Assembly: GCF_900099645.1 (NCBI RefSeq)
Contig: NZ_FMTL01000004.1
Coordinates: forward strand, 1 to 64,000
Direction of reading: 5' to 3'
Source of the DNA: Pseudomonas peli
GTDB taxonomy: Bacteria; Pseudomonadota; Gammaproteobacteria; Pseudomonadales; Pseudomonadaceae
DNA: 64,000 nt
Below are positions 63,778 through 64,000 of the stretch, in pieces (the first letter of the stretch is position 1; every line of letters begins with the position of its first letter). Position numbers and translations under genes: made by a program. The notes beneath the pieces were generated by a model. That model saw nothing but the letters and a program-made list of their open reading frames with translations, was not told the origin of the DNA and did not search any database.

Positions 63778-64000
63778 GACTGAAGCCCTCAATCTGATCG
63801 GCAATGCGGATGGAGCGGATGTCCTCTAGGTAGGCTTCCACGGGAAAGTCTTCACCGGGACTCATGACCATGAGATACGCCTGCTCCTGCACACCTTTAA
63901 CCGGCAGGACGATGCCGATGACATAGCCAAAGCGGCAGAACGGCTCGGGATCATCGTCCCACTCAAGCTGGACGTGGACAGGTTGGCCGATGTAGCCAAC
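63770..64000 (-). CDS. Small phage protein, partial at window edge
   Basis: The last 76 codons of a minus-strand gene that continues beyond 64000; the stop is at 63770-63772. The visible part starts VGYIGQPVHVQLEWDDDPEP and ends [13 protein letters not shown]. It is a shorter-tailed paralogue of the next gene. I do not recognise the family. Confidence 0.65.
   Translation of the reverse strand, partial: VGYIGQPVHVQLEWDDDPEPFCRFGYVIGIVLPVKGVQEQAYLMVMSPGEDFPVEAYLEDIRSIRIADQIEGFSHV

Larger units (their letters stand above)
58872..64000 (-). mobile_element. Pf-like filamentous prophage, left part
   Basis: Runs from the tmRNA end past the window edge. Gene order read on the minus strand: two paralogous small genes, a hairpin-rich gap, a replication initiator, an integrase overlapping it by ATGA, then a MazG-like gene and a DUF3883 gene next to the att site. 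The initiator-integrase pair matches the right end of Pf prophages (PA0727-PA0728, from memory). Structural genes (coat, zot) are not in view. Confidence 0.7.

Overview
The window is a GC-rich stretch of a Pseudomonas chromosome (Gammaproteobacteria). The evidence is the ratA-smpB pair, the lldR-lldP-lldD-dld lactate operon, a class I fumarase, a malate:quinone oxidoreductase, a TIGR04211-type SH3 protein, and a tmRNA with Pseudomonas-like sequence. I could not assign a species. Family assignments come from reading motifs and from memory; no database search was run.

Layout. (1) 1-7.7 kb is the end of a mobile island. It holds a cut-off IS3-type insertion sequence, two broken host gene fragments, IS5-type and IS3-type remnants, then four genes overlapping by ATGA. 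Three of these encode tyrosine-recombinase-like proteins and the fourth a small HTH/coiled-coil protein. The block abuts the 3' end of ratA. (2) 7.7-41.6 kb is mostly core genome: smpB, an hprA-like dehydrogenase, rsmC, a yybP-ykoY (Mn2+) riboswitch with a GDT1-family manganese exporter, an M48 protease, a dCACHE chemoreceptor, an SRAP protein, an acyltransferase, mqo, PilZ, pyruvate kinase, fumarase, a YbaL-like antiporter, two diguanylate cyclases, FKBP, a MarR/EamA pair, a DUF4917 protein and a DJ-1/PfpI protein. Two copies of a 140-bp MITE-like repeat lie in this part in opposite orientations, each with a 3-bp target duplication. (3) 41.7-48.2 kb is a compact operon: a thermostable-hemolysin/GNAT-like protein, an AMP-ligase-like protein, a heme-oxygenase-like putative diiron protein, an SDR and a TPR protein, followed by a two-component system. 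It looks like a small-molecule pathway with its own regulator. (4) 48.2-55.1 kb is the lactate operon with a perfect LldR operator and a small leader ORF. (5) 55.1-58.9 kb holds a small secreted protein, a large hybrid histidine kinase and ssrA (tmRNA). (6) 58.9-64 kb is a Pf-like filamentous prophage end integrated at the tmRNA 3' end. It has a probable defence cargo (EVE-like/DUF3883 protein plus MazG-like pyrophosphohydrolase), an integrase and replication-initiator pair overlapping by ATGA, a hairpin-rich non-coding region that could be an origin, and two tandem paralogous small genes, the last cut by the window edge.

How the genes work together. Central carbon flow is well represented: lactate uptake and oxidation, pyruvate kinase, fumarase and mqo all feed the quinone pool. 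Signalling genes are frequent (chemoreceptor, PilZ, two GGDEF proteins, hybrid kinase, QseBC-like pair). The two window ends are mobile DNA and carry the most unusual content, together with the 41.7-48.2 kb cluster.
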